From: an uncultured Anaeromusa sp.
Lineage (GTDB): Bacteria; Bacillota; Negativicutes; Anaeromusales; Anaeromusaceae
DNA length: 64,000 bases
NCBI RefSeq assembly: GCF_963676855.1
Contig: NZ_OY781460.1
Coordinates: forward strand, 1,775,520-1,839,519
Direction of reading: 5' to 3'
The notes beneath the pieces are model-generated. The model was not told the origin of the DNA. It ran no database searches and saw nothing but the letters and a program-made list of their open reading frames with translations. Position 1 is the first letter of the stretch. Each line of letters opens with the position of its first letter. The position numbers were made by a program, and so were the translations under genes. Positions 16,358 to 24,907 of this stretch are shown here, piece by piece.

Positions 16358-16678
16358 ATGAGCACTTCTTTGGATTTTATTGAATACGTTTGTGAGCAAA
16401 TTGCAGGAGTAGGCCCAATTCGCTATCGAAAGATGTTCGGAGAGTACATGGTGTATGTGAATAATAAACCCATCCTGCTGGTGTGTGATGATACGGTATT
16501 TGTGAAGCTGCTTCCCTGTTTGGATGAAGTCATGCGCGATGCGGACAAGGGAATTCCGTACAAGGGCGCCAAGGAGCATTATATCTTGGACATTGATAAC
16601 GCAGGTATTTGCAAAGAAGTGATTGCCATTCTGGAACCCATAACGGCAGTGCCAAAACCGAGAAAGAAGAAACAATAA
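16358..16678 (+). CDS. TfoX N-terminal domain protein
   Basis: This 106-residue protein is a stand-alone TfoX/Sxy N-terminal domain. It has the conserved KMFGEYMVYVNNKPILLVCDD region and a KGAKEHYILD block. In gamma-proteobacteria TfoX is a competence regulator, but single-domain versions in Firmicutes have no proven role. The C-terminus is a Lys/Arg-rich tail (PKPRKKKQ). AAAAGGAG before 16358 fixes the start over the upstream ATG at 16313. It stands alone between two terminators. Confidence 0.85.
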   Translation: MSTSLDFIEYVCEQIAGVGPIRYRKMFGEYMVYVNNKPILLVCDDTVFVKLLPCLDEVMRDADKGIPYKGAKEHYILDIDNAGICKEVIAILEPITAVPKPRKKKQ

Positions 16679-16730
16679 AGACTATAAAGCTTTATCTAGG
16701 CTGTTGCAAAATGTTGCACATGCGGAATAG

Positions 16731-16770
16731 AAAGCGCCAGTGTGTACGAGAAGAATTCGTATGCACTGGC
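16731..16770 (+). terminator. rho-independent terminator after the TfoX-N gene
   Basis: AAGCGCCAGTG pairs with CACTGGCGCTT, extended by weaker pairs around GAAGAAT, then six T residues. It belongs to the same hairpin family as 15185 and 19649. Confidence 0.85.
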
Positions 16771-16822
16771 GCTTTTTTGTTCGTTCGCAAAGAGGAACAA
16801 GATAATATGGTTTTGGCGTAAG

Positions 16823-17875
16823 TCAGTCTAAAGAACAAGCGTTATGCTGGTTTATTATTTTAGTGAAATCTTCTTTGAAAGAGCGAATGGCTTCTTCCTT
16901 GGTAGCCCATGACGTACAAAAACGAATACAGGTATGTTCGTTATCCGGCTTGCTCCAGATAGAGGTAATATATTTTTGAGATATCGCGTCTACTAACCAG
17001 TTAGGAAATATGGGGAATAGTTGGTTAGAATGAGGTTCAGCAACAAAATCGAAACCGGCATCCTCGAAAAATTCCTTCAGCAAATAGGCCATTTTATTTG
17101 TATGCGCTCCCAATTTGAAATATAAATCATTCTTGAATAGCTCTTCGAATTGCATACCAAGAAGCCATCCTTTGGCTGAAATGGCGCCACGCTGTTTCAT
17201 ATTGAAGCGGAAATCTTTTTTCAAAAAATCATTAATAATGACCAAAGCCTCTCCGAATAAAGCTCCCACTTTTGTTCCGCCAATATAGAATGCATCGACA
17301 AGTTTTGGCAAATCGGCAATGGTAATGTCATTTTCTCGAGCGGTTAAGCCCATTGCTAGCCTAGCCCCATCTAAATAGAGCAACAGATCGTTTTCCTTGC
17401 AATATGTAGAAAGCGCTTCAAGCTCTGCTTTAAAGTAGATGGTGCCAACCTCGGTCGGATTGGAAATAAAGACAATTTTAGGTTGTACCCAATGCTCATC
17501 TTGATGTTGGTCAAGAACGGGTTGAATTAGTTCCGGCGTTAGTTTGCCATTCGGGGTTACAATATCGAGGATTTTATGCCCGCTGGCTTCGATGGCTCCC
17601 GTTTCATGAATGTTAATATGACCAACATCTGCAGAGATGACAGCTTGGTAGGGTCTCAGAGAATGGGAAAGAAACGTCAAATTAGCAATCGTTCCGCCAG
17701 GAAGAAAGTGGATATCCGCATTTTCATATTGAATGGCATTGCGAATCAAGGCTTTTGCATTTTCGCAATGCGAATCCATGCCGTATCCGTCGTTTTGCTC
17801 AAAGCCGGAAGCAACAATCGCTTTTAGGATATTGGAATGAGCGCTTTCACTATAATCGTTTTTGAAACTATACAT
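16823..17875 (-). CDS. low-specificity threonine aldolase family PLP enzyme
   Basis: This 350-residue fold-type I PLP enzyme of the beta-eliminating lyase group has a PLP lysine in GGTKVGA, the LYLDGARLA block with the PLP-contacting aspartate, and FLPGGTIANLTFLS for the phosphate-binding region. Threonine aldolases split L-threonine or L-allo-threonine into glycine and acetaldehyde. An AAGGGGG site precedes the ATG at 17875. It is divergent from a MocR-type regulator, itself a PLP-binding protein, which very likely controls it. Confidence 0.88.
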   Translation of the reverse strand: MYSFKNDYSESAHSNILKAIVASGFEQNDGYGMDSHCENAKALIRNAIQYENADIHFLPGGTIANLTFLSHSLRPYQAVISADVGHINIHETGAIEASGHKILDIVTPNGKLTPELIQPVLDQHQDEHWVQPKIVFISNPTEVGTIYFKAELEALSTYCKENDLLLYLDGARLAMGLTARENDITIADLPKLVDAFYIGGTKVGALFGEALVIINDFLKKDFRFNMKQRGAISAKGWLLGMQFEELFKNDLYFKLGAHTNKMAYLLKEFFEDAGFDFVAEPHSNQLFPIFPNWLVDAISQKYITSIWSKPDNEHTCIRFCTSWATKEEAIRSFKEDFTKIINQHNACSLD

Positions 17876-18042
17876 TGGATAATCCCCCTTCGAAATAAAG
17901 TCATTGGATGGGTAAACTGTTTTATTGCTGTAACACCATAACCTCCTGTGTCTGAAGCCTCTTGGCTTGTATACTCTTCATAATCCTGATAATTATTGAA
18001 TTATTATCAGCTTTGGCATAGTATAATAATAAAGCCGCTATA

Positions 18043-18071
18043 TGTATAACAGTCAATGTTGGTGTATAACA
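18043..18071. promoter_or_regulatory. direct repeats, probable MocR operator
   Basis: TGTATAACA occurs twice, starting at 18043 and 18063. The 20-bp period is about two helical turns. Direct repeats in a divergent promoter region are typical of MocR/PdxR binding sites. Confidence 0.55.
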
Positions 18072-18093
18072 CTAAGGCGTCTGGAGGAAAACG

Positions 18094-19584
18094 TTGAATA
18101 TATCGATTGATCGACATTCAAAAACGTCTATTCAAGAGCAGATTAAGCTCGAAATTGCCCAGCGCATTCGTTCGGGCCTGTTGGAAGAAGATTGTGCGCT
18201 CCCGTCGGTTCGAGAGCTAGCACGCGGTTTGAATATAAGCTTAGTTACCGCACATAGGGTATATAAATCACTTGAAAAAGATGGACTAATTAAAACCATT
18301 CGCGGAAAAGGAACGTTTGTAAAATGCCATAGCGCTATACAAAACGGCGCTCCGCAAGATAATGACCAAAACGGTGTTTCCCCGTACAATTGGCATGTAT
18401 CGATTCAAGATTATCTTCCGCGGGCAAGCTTTTGGAGCCAGAGCAGCGTAAGACTTCCTTCTCAATTTCTGGATATGGCTACCGCTTCTATACATCATTC
18501 CTTATTTCCCGTTACCATGTTGCAAGAATCCATACAAGAAGCGCTACAGAAATACCCTCAAGCGCTTGGAAGCCGCTCTCCATACCAAGGCGACCCAGAG
18601 CTGCTAAAGCAAATTTGCAACTATTTAGCAAACCAGGGAATACCAACTCAACCGCATCAACTGCTGGTTACGAATGGGACCCAACAAGGAATCGATTTAT
18701 TTGCTAGGACTTTTTTAGGGCCCAAGGATGTTGTGGCTATGGAAACTCCTTGTTTTTCCGGAGCTATTGATGCATTTCGCTTCAGTCACGCCGTAATTCA
18801 GCCAATACCCATTGACGACGAGGGAATCCGAATTGACATACTAGAAGAACTTGCAACACAAACAAAAATTAAAGCCATATACACAGTACCAACGTACCAA
18901 AACCCAACCGGCGCAATCATGTCGCTTCGACGTCGCAAAGACCTGCTTGAGTTTGCGGAAAATAATAATATTCTGATCCTCGAAGACGATCCTCACAGAG
19001 AGCTGTCGTTTCCCAATAGTCTTTCCGCCATGAAAACACCTCCAACACTTAAATCATTAGATCGCTCTGGACGAGTAATCTACCTTAAAGGATTTAGCAA
19101 ATTTCTTTTTCCCGGACTTAGATTAGGAGTTATGGTGGCCCATGGGACTATATTCAATCGCTTGCTGGCGGCAAAATCGATTTCTGATTTGGGATCGCCC
19201 TTGTGGCTTCAAAAAGCGCTTGTTCCGCTCTTTGCCAATCCACAGCTGGTCACTTTTATAAAAAACTTGAACCAGAAATTAACGGCTCGAAGCAGCTTGG
19301 TTAGTAAGAGTCTTACTGAAAATCTTCATCCGAGCTTTAAATTTAAAAAAATCTGTGGGGGAATGTATCTTTGGCTCACGTTGCCTCCTGAAATATCTGC
19401 CGATGACTTGCTTAGTACGGCTCATAACCAGGGGCTTCACTATTTGCCAGGTTCTATTTTTTATCCTGGGGAGCCGGAACTCAATCATTTGCGAATTTGC
19501 TGGACGAATCTTTCCGATGCAGACCTACCTAAAGCACTGGATATACTTTGCAAGATACTTAACCAGGCCATCGTAAATCCATAA
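18094..19584 (+). CDS. MocR-type regulator (GntR HTH plus aminotransferase domain)
   Basis: Residues 1-75 are a GntR winged HTH (ELARGLNISLVTAHRVYKSLEKDGLIKTIRGKGTFV). The rest, to residue 496, is a fold-type I aminotransferase-like domain with the PLP lysine in YLKGFSKFLFPGLRLG and TVPTYQNPTGAIMS before it. MocR proteins use bound PLP or a PLP-amino acid adduct as signal. The start is a TTG at 18094 after GGAGGA. It is divergent from the threonine aldolase gene, so threonine or glycine metabolism may be its target. Confidence 0.93.
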   Translation: MNISIDRHSKTSIQEQIKLEIAQRIRSGLLEEDCALPSVRELARGLNISLVTAHRVYKSLEKDGLIKTIRGKGTFVKCHSAIQNGAPQDNDQNGVSPYNWHVSIQDYLPRASFWSQSSVRLPSQFLDMATASIHHSLFPVTMLQESIQEALQKYPQALGSRSPYQGDPELLKQICNYLANQGIPTQPHQLLVTNGTQQGIDLFARTFLGPKDVVAMETPCFSGAIDAFRFSHAVIQPIPIDDEGIRIDILEELATQTKIKAIYTVPTYQNPTGAIMSLRRRKDLLEFAENNNILILEDDPHRELSFPNSLSAMKTPPTLKSLDRSGRVIYLKGFSKFLFPGLRLGVMVAHGTIFNRLLAAKSISDLGSPLWLQKALVPLFANPQLVTFIKNLNQKLTARSSLVSKSLTENLHPSFKFKKICGGMYLWLTLPPEISADDLLSTAHNQGLHYLPGSIFYPGEPELNHLRICWTNLSDADLPKALDILCKILNQAIVNP

Positions 19585-19648
19585 GTTGTATTTTGGAAAA
19601 ATCAGTATGAGCTCGCGAACCGCTTGAAATTATCATAAAGAACGTAAG

Positions 19649-19697
19649 AAAGCGCCAATGCGTACGGTCAAAATCCGTATGCATTGGCGCTTTTTTG
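19649..19697 (+). terminator. rho-independent terminator after mocR
   Basis: AAGCGCCAATGCGTACGG pairs with CCGTATGCATTGGCGCTT around a 7-nt loop, followed by six T residues. Confidence 0.88.
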
Positions 19698-19877
19698 TAT
19701 AACTGGAAGAAAAAAGCAGGAGGTTGTAGAAATCAAAGAGAAGCAATTATGAAAAAAAGATAGAACGGACGAGATTAAACGCGAAAGGAGATAAATAAAG
19801 AACATCCTATCATTTTCAGGAAAGGAGGAGCTTGCAGGGGAATCTGAAAGTTATTTGAATATATAGGAGGGGTATTA

Positions 19878-20552
19878 ATGAATATTGATTTTCATTTTGG
19901 AACAATATATGTTTTATCAAGATGGGTGGGGATTAATTCAAATAGCTCTAAAATCATTGCTAATAGTTCATAATTTGTAGATGATAATTATAATGAGAAT
20001 CCGCTGTACTTAAGGGATGCAATGGTGCCTTGTACGTTGCAGGATGGTATCGCATACAACGCTCGCTTTTCTGGACGTGAATTATGGCAAAATATTAGTG
20101 AAGAAGGTAATCGTCATATATCTGAAAAATTGATATGTAAGAAAAATAGTGAGCTTGCTAATAAGATGATAGAAGATGTTTTTTTGAGTCAAAATGAAAA
20201 TCGTTTGTATTGATTAGGTGTGGCGCTGCATGTTTATGCCTATACGTGGGCACACCGAGAATTTCTTGGGATGATCGATCCAGAAAATGAAGTTACCGGA
20301 TTGAATGTGTTAGAATCTACTATCAGTGTAGAAACAAGAATAGTAGATGGAGTTTTGGCTGAAGCGGCTAGCAAAGCCCCTGTGATTGCGTCCGTTGAAA
20401 CAGCTATTGCCGCGGGATTTGGTGTTGCAATCTTTAATGAGCAGGTGAATATGGTGAATAGTGGTGGTATCATTTTAGTAATAGGATCCATTATCTTAAT
20501 GAACCATAAATCTACTCTTTCTCAAAAGTGGACTAGAAAAAACGCCGCATAG
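19878..20552 (+). pseudogene. DUF6765-like gene with stops, fused to an EamA-like C-terminal remnant
   Basis: A single reading frame runs from the ATG at 19878 (after an AGGAGGGG site) to 20552 but is broken by TAA at 19971 and TGA at 20211. The first part, including MNIDFHFGTIYVLSR, the segment around the first stop (ANSS-stop-FVDDNYNE) and the segment around the second (RLY-stop-LGVALHVYAYTWAH), matches my memory of the DUF6765 family, with CAA and CGA-type codons mutated to stops. The last 75 residues (APVIASVETAIAAGFGV, GGIILVIGSIIL) look instead like the end of an EamA drug/metabolite transporter. Confidence 0.55.
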
Positions 20553-20901
20553 AATTAAATCGCCTGTAGGGGGAGCGTAGCCGAGAGCGAAAGGTTGAAA
20601 GGATTAAATTAGTTCAGAGGACAGGGACATGTTTGCAGTTTCTTGCGATGAATGAGTGTAGTGACTCTATTCGTCAGGGAATGGCTTGCGTGTCTTTTTT
20701 CTGTTTCTGATTTGCAAAACCGTAGTTGCTTTATCAAAGAAGGCAAGACTAATCATTATTTATTAGAGAAAAAAGAGAAAAAATAGGTTAAATAAAATTG
20801 AAAGCGAAACAAAACTATAAGTGTTTATTTATTTGCAAATAAACTAAAAGTTGAAAAAACAGCAAATAGATCAACACAAGAAATTATAAGGAGGAAACAG
20901 T
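20553..20901. other. non-coding stretch before the gamma-glutamyl gene array
   Basis: No open frame with a ribosome site is visible. The left part (20570-20700) is GC-richer and may be further relic sequence; the right part is very A-rich and should hold the promoter of the array, although no clear -35/-10 pair stands out. The only distinct signal is the inverted repeat at 20823. Confidence 0.4.
20823..20844. promoter_or_regulatory. AT-rich inverted repeat upstream of the ggt gene
   Basis: GTTTATTT and AAATAAAC flank ATTTGC, giving a 22-bp palindrome 58 bp before the ggt start. It could be the binding site of the response regulator encoded at 30879. There is no T run, so it is not a terminator. 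Confidence 0.4.
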
Positions 20902-22626
20902 GTGGGAAAACGAATAGTAGCGGCCATTTTAGGAACTCTTTTTGTTTTAATGTGTGTGGTTGGTTGTGGAAAAACAGATCAGGCTCCAAAGCAACAAGCG
21001 GCGGCAGAAGCGTCGAAACGCGATGTAACTGCAACTCAAGGGGTTGTAGCAGCTGCGCATCCGCTTGCAGCACAGGCTGGTCTGGAAGTATTGAAAAAAG
21101 GTGGGAATGCATTTGATGCCGCAGTAGCGACGGCATTTACTTTAGGCGTGGTAGAGCCTAATGCTTCGGGAATTGGTGGCGGCGGTTTTGCTATTGTTTA
21201 TGTAGCAAAAGAACAAAAAAGTTACGTAATTGATTTCCGGGAAGTTGCACCTCAAAAAGGGAACGCAAATTTTTACAAGAGAGATGAAAAAGGAAAAATA
21301 CTTGATGATGCACTGGCGACAGGCTGGTATTCTGCCGGCGTGCCGGGAGAAGTTGCCGGGATGGATATGATAAATAAAAAGTTTGGCTCTATGAAATGGG
21401 CTGACTTAATGCAACCTGCCATTAAACAAGCAGAAGAAGGTCTTGTAATTTCTCAAAATTTGAGCAAAATTACGACCGATGAATTTGATCGTATGCAAAA
21501 ATTTCCCTCTAAAGCATTTTTCGAAAAAACCTTTATTAAGGACGGCTTGCCAGTACAAGCTGGAGATAAAGTCATAAATAAAGACTATGCGGAAAGCTTG
21601 AAAAAAATTGCTCAAGGTGGGGCTGAAGTTTTTTATAAAGGTGAACTTGCAGATGCAATAGCCAAGGATTATCAAAAAAATGGTAGTGGGTGGATTACTA
21701 AAGAAGATTTGGCTAACTACCAAGCTGTATTGCGTGAACCACTTAAATCTACCTATCGTGGCTATACAATTGAAGTAGTTCCTCCGCCGTCTTCTGGCGG
21801 CTTGACGGTAGCAGAAATACTTAACGTGTTGGAAGGCTTTGAAATTACTAAAATGGGAGCTACTTCAGCGGATTACATTCATGATTTTATCGAAACGCAA
21901 AAACTTGCTTTTGCAGATAGAAGTAAGTATATGGGAGATCCTTCTTTCATTGAAATACCGTCGACAGGGCTTCTTAATAAAAAGTACGCAGCACAAGAAC
22001 GTGGTCAGATTAATCAACAGAAAGCCAGCGATGACAAAGTGGCCCCGGGAAATCCTAATCCCTATGAAGCTGGAAGCACTACATCTTTCTCGATTATCGA
22101 TAAAGAAGGAAATATGATTAGTGTTACCAAGTCGATTAATCATTTTTATGGTGGCGGCGTTGTTCCGGAAGGAACCGGAATTATGATGAACGATCATATG
22201 GAAGATTTTGATGGCGCTTTAGGAAAAATCAATTCACCGGAACCTGGTAAAAAACCATTGAGCAGCATGTCGCCAGTTATTGTATTAAAAGATGGCAAAC
22301 CATTTATGACCTTAGGATCGCCGGGGGGGCCTAGGATCATTTCGGCAGTTGCTAATGTTCTAGTTAATATTATTGATTTTGGCATGGATATTCAGGCTGC
22401 CATTGAAGCGCCAAGATATCATAATCCGAATGCCAAAACTACAGACATTGAGTCAAGTGTTTCGCAAGAGGTAATAAAAAATTTAGAAGCGCGCGGGCAT
22501 AAATTTACGATGAAAAATCCTTTAGATCTTTTCTTTGGAGGAGTACAAGGCGTGATGTACACTCCTGACGGAAAGCTCCGAGGCGGCGCGGATCCACGGC
22601 GTGATGGAGTTGCTGTTGGGTATTGA
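20902..22626 (+). CDS. ggt: lipidated gamma-glutamyltransferase
   Basis: This 574-residue gamma-glutamyltransferase precursor starts with a lipoprotein signal ending VVGC (Cys22). It contains DFREVAP (Arg113, the alpha-carboxylate ligand), the autocleavage and nucleophile site GSTTSFSIIDKEGN with Thr393 as the probable catalytic Thr, and the oxyanion loop GSPGGPRI. The family hydrolyses or transfers gamma-glutamyl groups; CapD of Bacillus anthracis uses the same fold to cut and anchor poly-gamma-glutamate. Start is GTG after GGAGG. It heads the array that includes capB and capC, so a CapD-like or polymer-trimming role on the cell surface is more likely than glutathione turnover. Confidence 0.93.
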   Translation: MGKRIVAAILGTLFVLMCVVGCGKTDQAPKQQAAAEASKRDVTATQGVVAAAHPLAAQAGLEVLKKGGNAFDAAVATAFTLGVVEPNASGIGGGGFAIVYVAKEQKSYVIDFREVAPQKGNANFYKRDEKGKILDDALATGWYSAGVPGEVAGMDMINKKFGSMKWADLMQPAIKQAEEGLVISQNLSKITTDEFDRMQKFPSKAFFEKTFIKDGLPVQAGDKVINKDYAESLKKIAQGGAEVFYKGELADAIAKDYQKNGSGWITKEDLANYQAVLREPLKSTYRGYTIEVVPPPSSGGLTVAEILNVLEGFEITKMGATSADYIHDFIETQKLAFADRSKYMGDPSFIEIPSTGLLNKKYAAQERGQINQQKASDDKVAPGNPNPYEAGSTTSFSIIDKEGNMISVTKSINHFYGGGVVPEGTGIMMNDHMEDFDGALGKINSPEPGKKPLSSMSPVIVLKDGKPFMTLGSPGGPRIISAVANVLVNIIDFGMDIQAAIEAPRYHNPNAKTTDIESSVSQEVIKNLEARGHKFTMKNPLDLFFGGVQGVMYTPDGKLRGGADPRRDGVAVGY

Positions 22627-22737
22627 TTCAATGGGGGCAGCAGATAAAAAAGAGAAAATATAGGGAATCAAAATGGATACAGTGAATTAGCTTAAAGAAC
22701 CACGTGGGTAGTTTTATTTTGAAAGGGGTTATTATAG

Positions 22738-23355
22738 GTGAAAAAAGGTATTTTACGCGGGTGCTCTTTGGCGGTGGCTTGTATCTTTTCCGGCCTGCTA
22801 TTAGCAGGCTGTGGCGGCGGTGGAGATGCAAAGCAATCACCGGCCAAGCAGGAGCAGCAAGCTGCGGCAAGTGGATTGAAAAGTGCAGAATTTGAACAAC
22901 CGATCCTTCTCACTTCTATTGGACAAAGTGCCGATGCACAGATGGTTAAAGCTCTGGTAGAACGAAATGGCTTGAAGTGTGAGTATAATGTAGCTGCAAA
23001 GGCGGATGCATTGGCTAACGAAAAAACACTTGTTTTGGTAATTGGCGGCAGTTCGAAAGGCATGGGCGCTGCTGGAGTTAACCAAGCGCAGGAAGAGCAA
23101 AGAGCTAAGGCTCTAATTGCCAAAGCGAAAGAAAAGAACATTAAAATTATTGCAATGCATGTGGGTGGATCTTCGCGCAGGGGAGAATTGACGGATCGTT
23201 TTATTCCCTTAATGAACGAAGCCAACTATGCGATTGTCGTTGCTGACGGCGACACAGATAAAGCGTTTAGCAAAGCAGTAGCCGGAAAAATGCCAATCGA
23301 TTTCCCGGCTAATATTGCAGACACAGGAAAGTATCTGAAGGCGGCATTCAAGTAA
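22738..23355 (+). CDS. DUF6305-type lipoprotein
   Basis: This 205-residue protein has a lipoprotein signal (LLLAGC, Cys25), a Gly/Gln/Ala linker, and a compact alpha/beta domain containing PILLTSIGQSADAQMVKALVERNG, a VLVIGGSSKGMGAAG loop and HVGGSSRRGELTDR. I associate this pattern with the DUF6305 family, whose members sit near poly-gamma-glutamate genes; no biochemical role is known to me. As a surface lipoprotein between ggt and a membrane carrier it could bind a gamma-glutamyl product for uptake or hold the polymer. Start is GTG at 22738. Confidence 0.75.
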   Translation: MKKGILRGCSLAVACIFSGLLLAGCGGGGDAKQSPAKQEQQAAASGLKSAEFEQPILLTSIGQSADAQMVKALVERNGLKCEYNVAAKADALANEKTLVLVIGGSSKGMGAAGVNQAQEEQRAKALIAKAKEKNIKIIAMHVGGSSRRGELTDRFIPLMNEANYAIVVADGDTDKAFSKAVAGKMPIDFPANIADTGKYLKAAFK

Positions 23356-23376
23356 AACGGCGGCAGGGAAGCACTA

Positions 23377-23415
23377 CAAATGGCAGCTCAGACTATTCTG
23401 AGCCGCCATTTGTTT
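23377..23415 (+). terminator. hairpin between the DUF6305 gene and the permease
   Basis: CAAATGGCAGCTCAG pairs with CTGAGCCGCCATTTG (one mismatch) around ACTATT, then TTT. It lies inside the array and may attenuate readthrough from ggt into the permease genes. Confidence 0.6.
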
Positions 23416-23463
23416 CCTAAAACTTAAATTTGCTTAAAGAGGTTTTGAGGAGGAGAGTTTTTG

Positions 23464-24735
23464 ATGGAGTTGCTTTTAGTTCTGCTAATGCTAGCCTCTT
23501 TCTTAGGGTTAGTTATGTGGGGTAAGTTACCTGTAGGTATTGCCTTAGCTGTTACAAGTGTTATTTTAGCGGTGGCTGCAGGACATATAAACCTAGAAAT
23601 ATTTGAACATGTGGTAAATGGCATGTTTGGGTACCTTGATGTTTCTTTAGTGCTTATTACAGCCATGATTTTCATGAAAGCCATAGAAGAAAATGGCTTG
23701 CTTCAGTCGTTGACAAGGGATTTGATTATTCGTTTTGGTCGTTCTCCCTTGACTTTGTTAATTGTAATTACGTTATTGATTATGTTTCCAGGAGCTATAA
23801 CCGGTTCGTGTTCTGCGTCAGTATTGAGTACCGGTATTTTATTGGCTCCGGTATTAATGCAGCTTAACATGCCTAGGTATATTGCTGGGGCTATTATTAC
23901 CATGGCGTCTGTTTATGGGATGATTGCTCCGCCTGTTAATATTATTGTAATGATTATTGGCGCGGGAATGGATGTCCCTTATATTGGCTTTAATAGTGTT
24001 TTATTGATGATAACGCTGCCGCTTGCCATAATCACTACCTTGTATTTGGGATATAGCTATGCTAAAACAGCTAACTTAGAAACCATTGTAGAAAACTATA
24101 AACAGGAAAAAACAGAAAGCGGACTTTTGTTGTATTTGCCACTCTTGGTGATGTTAGTTTTAATGGTGGGGCCTAAAGCTTTTCCAGAAGCCCTTCCAGA
24201 CCCGGGTCTGCCGCTGACCTTTTGTGTAGTGACTATTTTGGCTTGTTTAAGTGGGAAAAAGTTTTCATTGCCTAAGGTGGCAAAAGCAGGTATTACAGAG
24301 ATTTTACCGATTGTAAGCCTTTTGATTGGTGTAGGTATGCTCATTGAAGTTATGACGCTAATCGGGTTAAGAGGATACATCGTTGTGAATATGTTAAGTA
24401 TCCCTTCTTATTTGATGCTTTTGGGTATGGCTGTGTTCCTACCGGCTTTTGGAGGAATTTCTGTTTTTGGTTCAGCCAGTGTGCTTGGTGTTCCTTTTGC
24501 GCTGGCCTTGTTAGGATCAAATCAGATCATTACGATCTCCGCTTTGTCTTTGATTACCGGTATGGGAAGCTTTACCCCCCCTGTTGCCTTGACGCCTGTT
24601 GTCACGGCCCAAATTATAGGTGAAAGTAATTATATGAATATTATTCGTCCGTGCTTAGCGCCCGTAATTGCAGCTATAATCATTGGTTTGGTTATTATAC
24701 AGTTTGCTGAACCGATTGCCAAAATTATTTTGTAG
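23464..24735 (+). CDS. TRAP/DctM-type large permease subunit
   Basis: This is a very hydrophobic 423-residue protein with about eleven helices and DctM-superfamily features: GITGSCSASVLSTG-like and GMIAPPVNI loops in the first half, and GMGSFTPPVALTPVVTAQI in the second. TRAP large subunits import dicarboxylates, amino acids or similar acids with Na+. The normal partners, a DctP binding protein and a DctQ small subunit, are missing; a DUF6305 lipoprotein precedes and a 48-residue membrane peptide follows instead. The ATG at 23464 follows GGAGGAGAG. Substrate is probably glutamate or a gamma-glutamyl fragment (inference). Confidence 0.85.
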   Translation: MELLLVLLMLASFLGLVMWGKLPVGIALAVTSVILAVAAGHINLEIFEHVVNGMFGYLDVSLVLITAMIFMKAIEENGLLQSLTRDLIIRFGRSPLTLLIVITLLIMFPGAITGSCSASVLSTGILLAPVLMQLNMPRYIAGAIITMASVYGMIAPPVNIIVMIIGAGMDVPYIGFNSVLLMITLPLAIITTLYLGYSYAKTANLETIVENYKQEKTESGLLLYLPLLVMLVLMVGPKAFPEALPDPGLPLTFCVVTILACLSGKKFSLPKVAKAGITEILPIVSLLIGVGMLIEVMTLIGLRGYIVVNMLSIPSYLMLLGMAVFLPAFGGISVFGSASVLGVPFALALLGSNQIITISALSLITGMGSFTPPVALTPVVTAQIIGESNYMNIIRPCLAPVIAAIIIGLVIIQFAEPIAKIIL

Positions 24736-24748
24736 GAGGAAAATACGC

Positions 24749-24895
24749 ATGATGAAGTTGGTCTATCAACTGATTATAGCAATTATATCTGTTTTGTTAG
24801 TGTGGGAATTGTTTACTCAAAAGGACATCAAAGTGCAAATTATGGCTGGGATGACATTAATACCGTTTATTTTACGTCTGATTATGGTCGTGTAA
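24749..24895 (+). CDS. 48-residue two-helix membrane peptide
   Basis: A short frame, MMKLVYQLIIAIISVLLVWE and onward, predicts two membrane helices joined by a short polar turn (TQKDIKVQ). It has a TAGGAGGAAA ribosome site and is tightly packed between the permease stop (13 bp) and the M14 gene (12 bp), so it is likely real. It is far shorter than a DctQ subunit but sits where one would be expected. It could be a reduced small subunit of the permease. Confidence 0.65.
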   Translation: MMKLVYQLIIAIISVLLVWELFTQKDIKVQIMAGMTLIPFILRLIMVV

Positions 24896-24907
24896 GGAGG
24901 GGTGATG

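Noticed and set aside
16307..16675. 122-residue minus-strand frame opposite the TfoX-N gene
   Set aside because: It is the mirror of a well-supported gene and has a composition typical of antisense translation.
20570..20720. possible REP-type or transposase-flank sequence
   Set aside because: A GGACAGGGACATGTT-like phrase looked familiar, but no inverted pair or transposase frame could be found.
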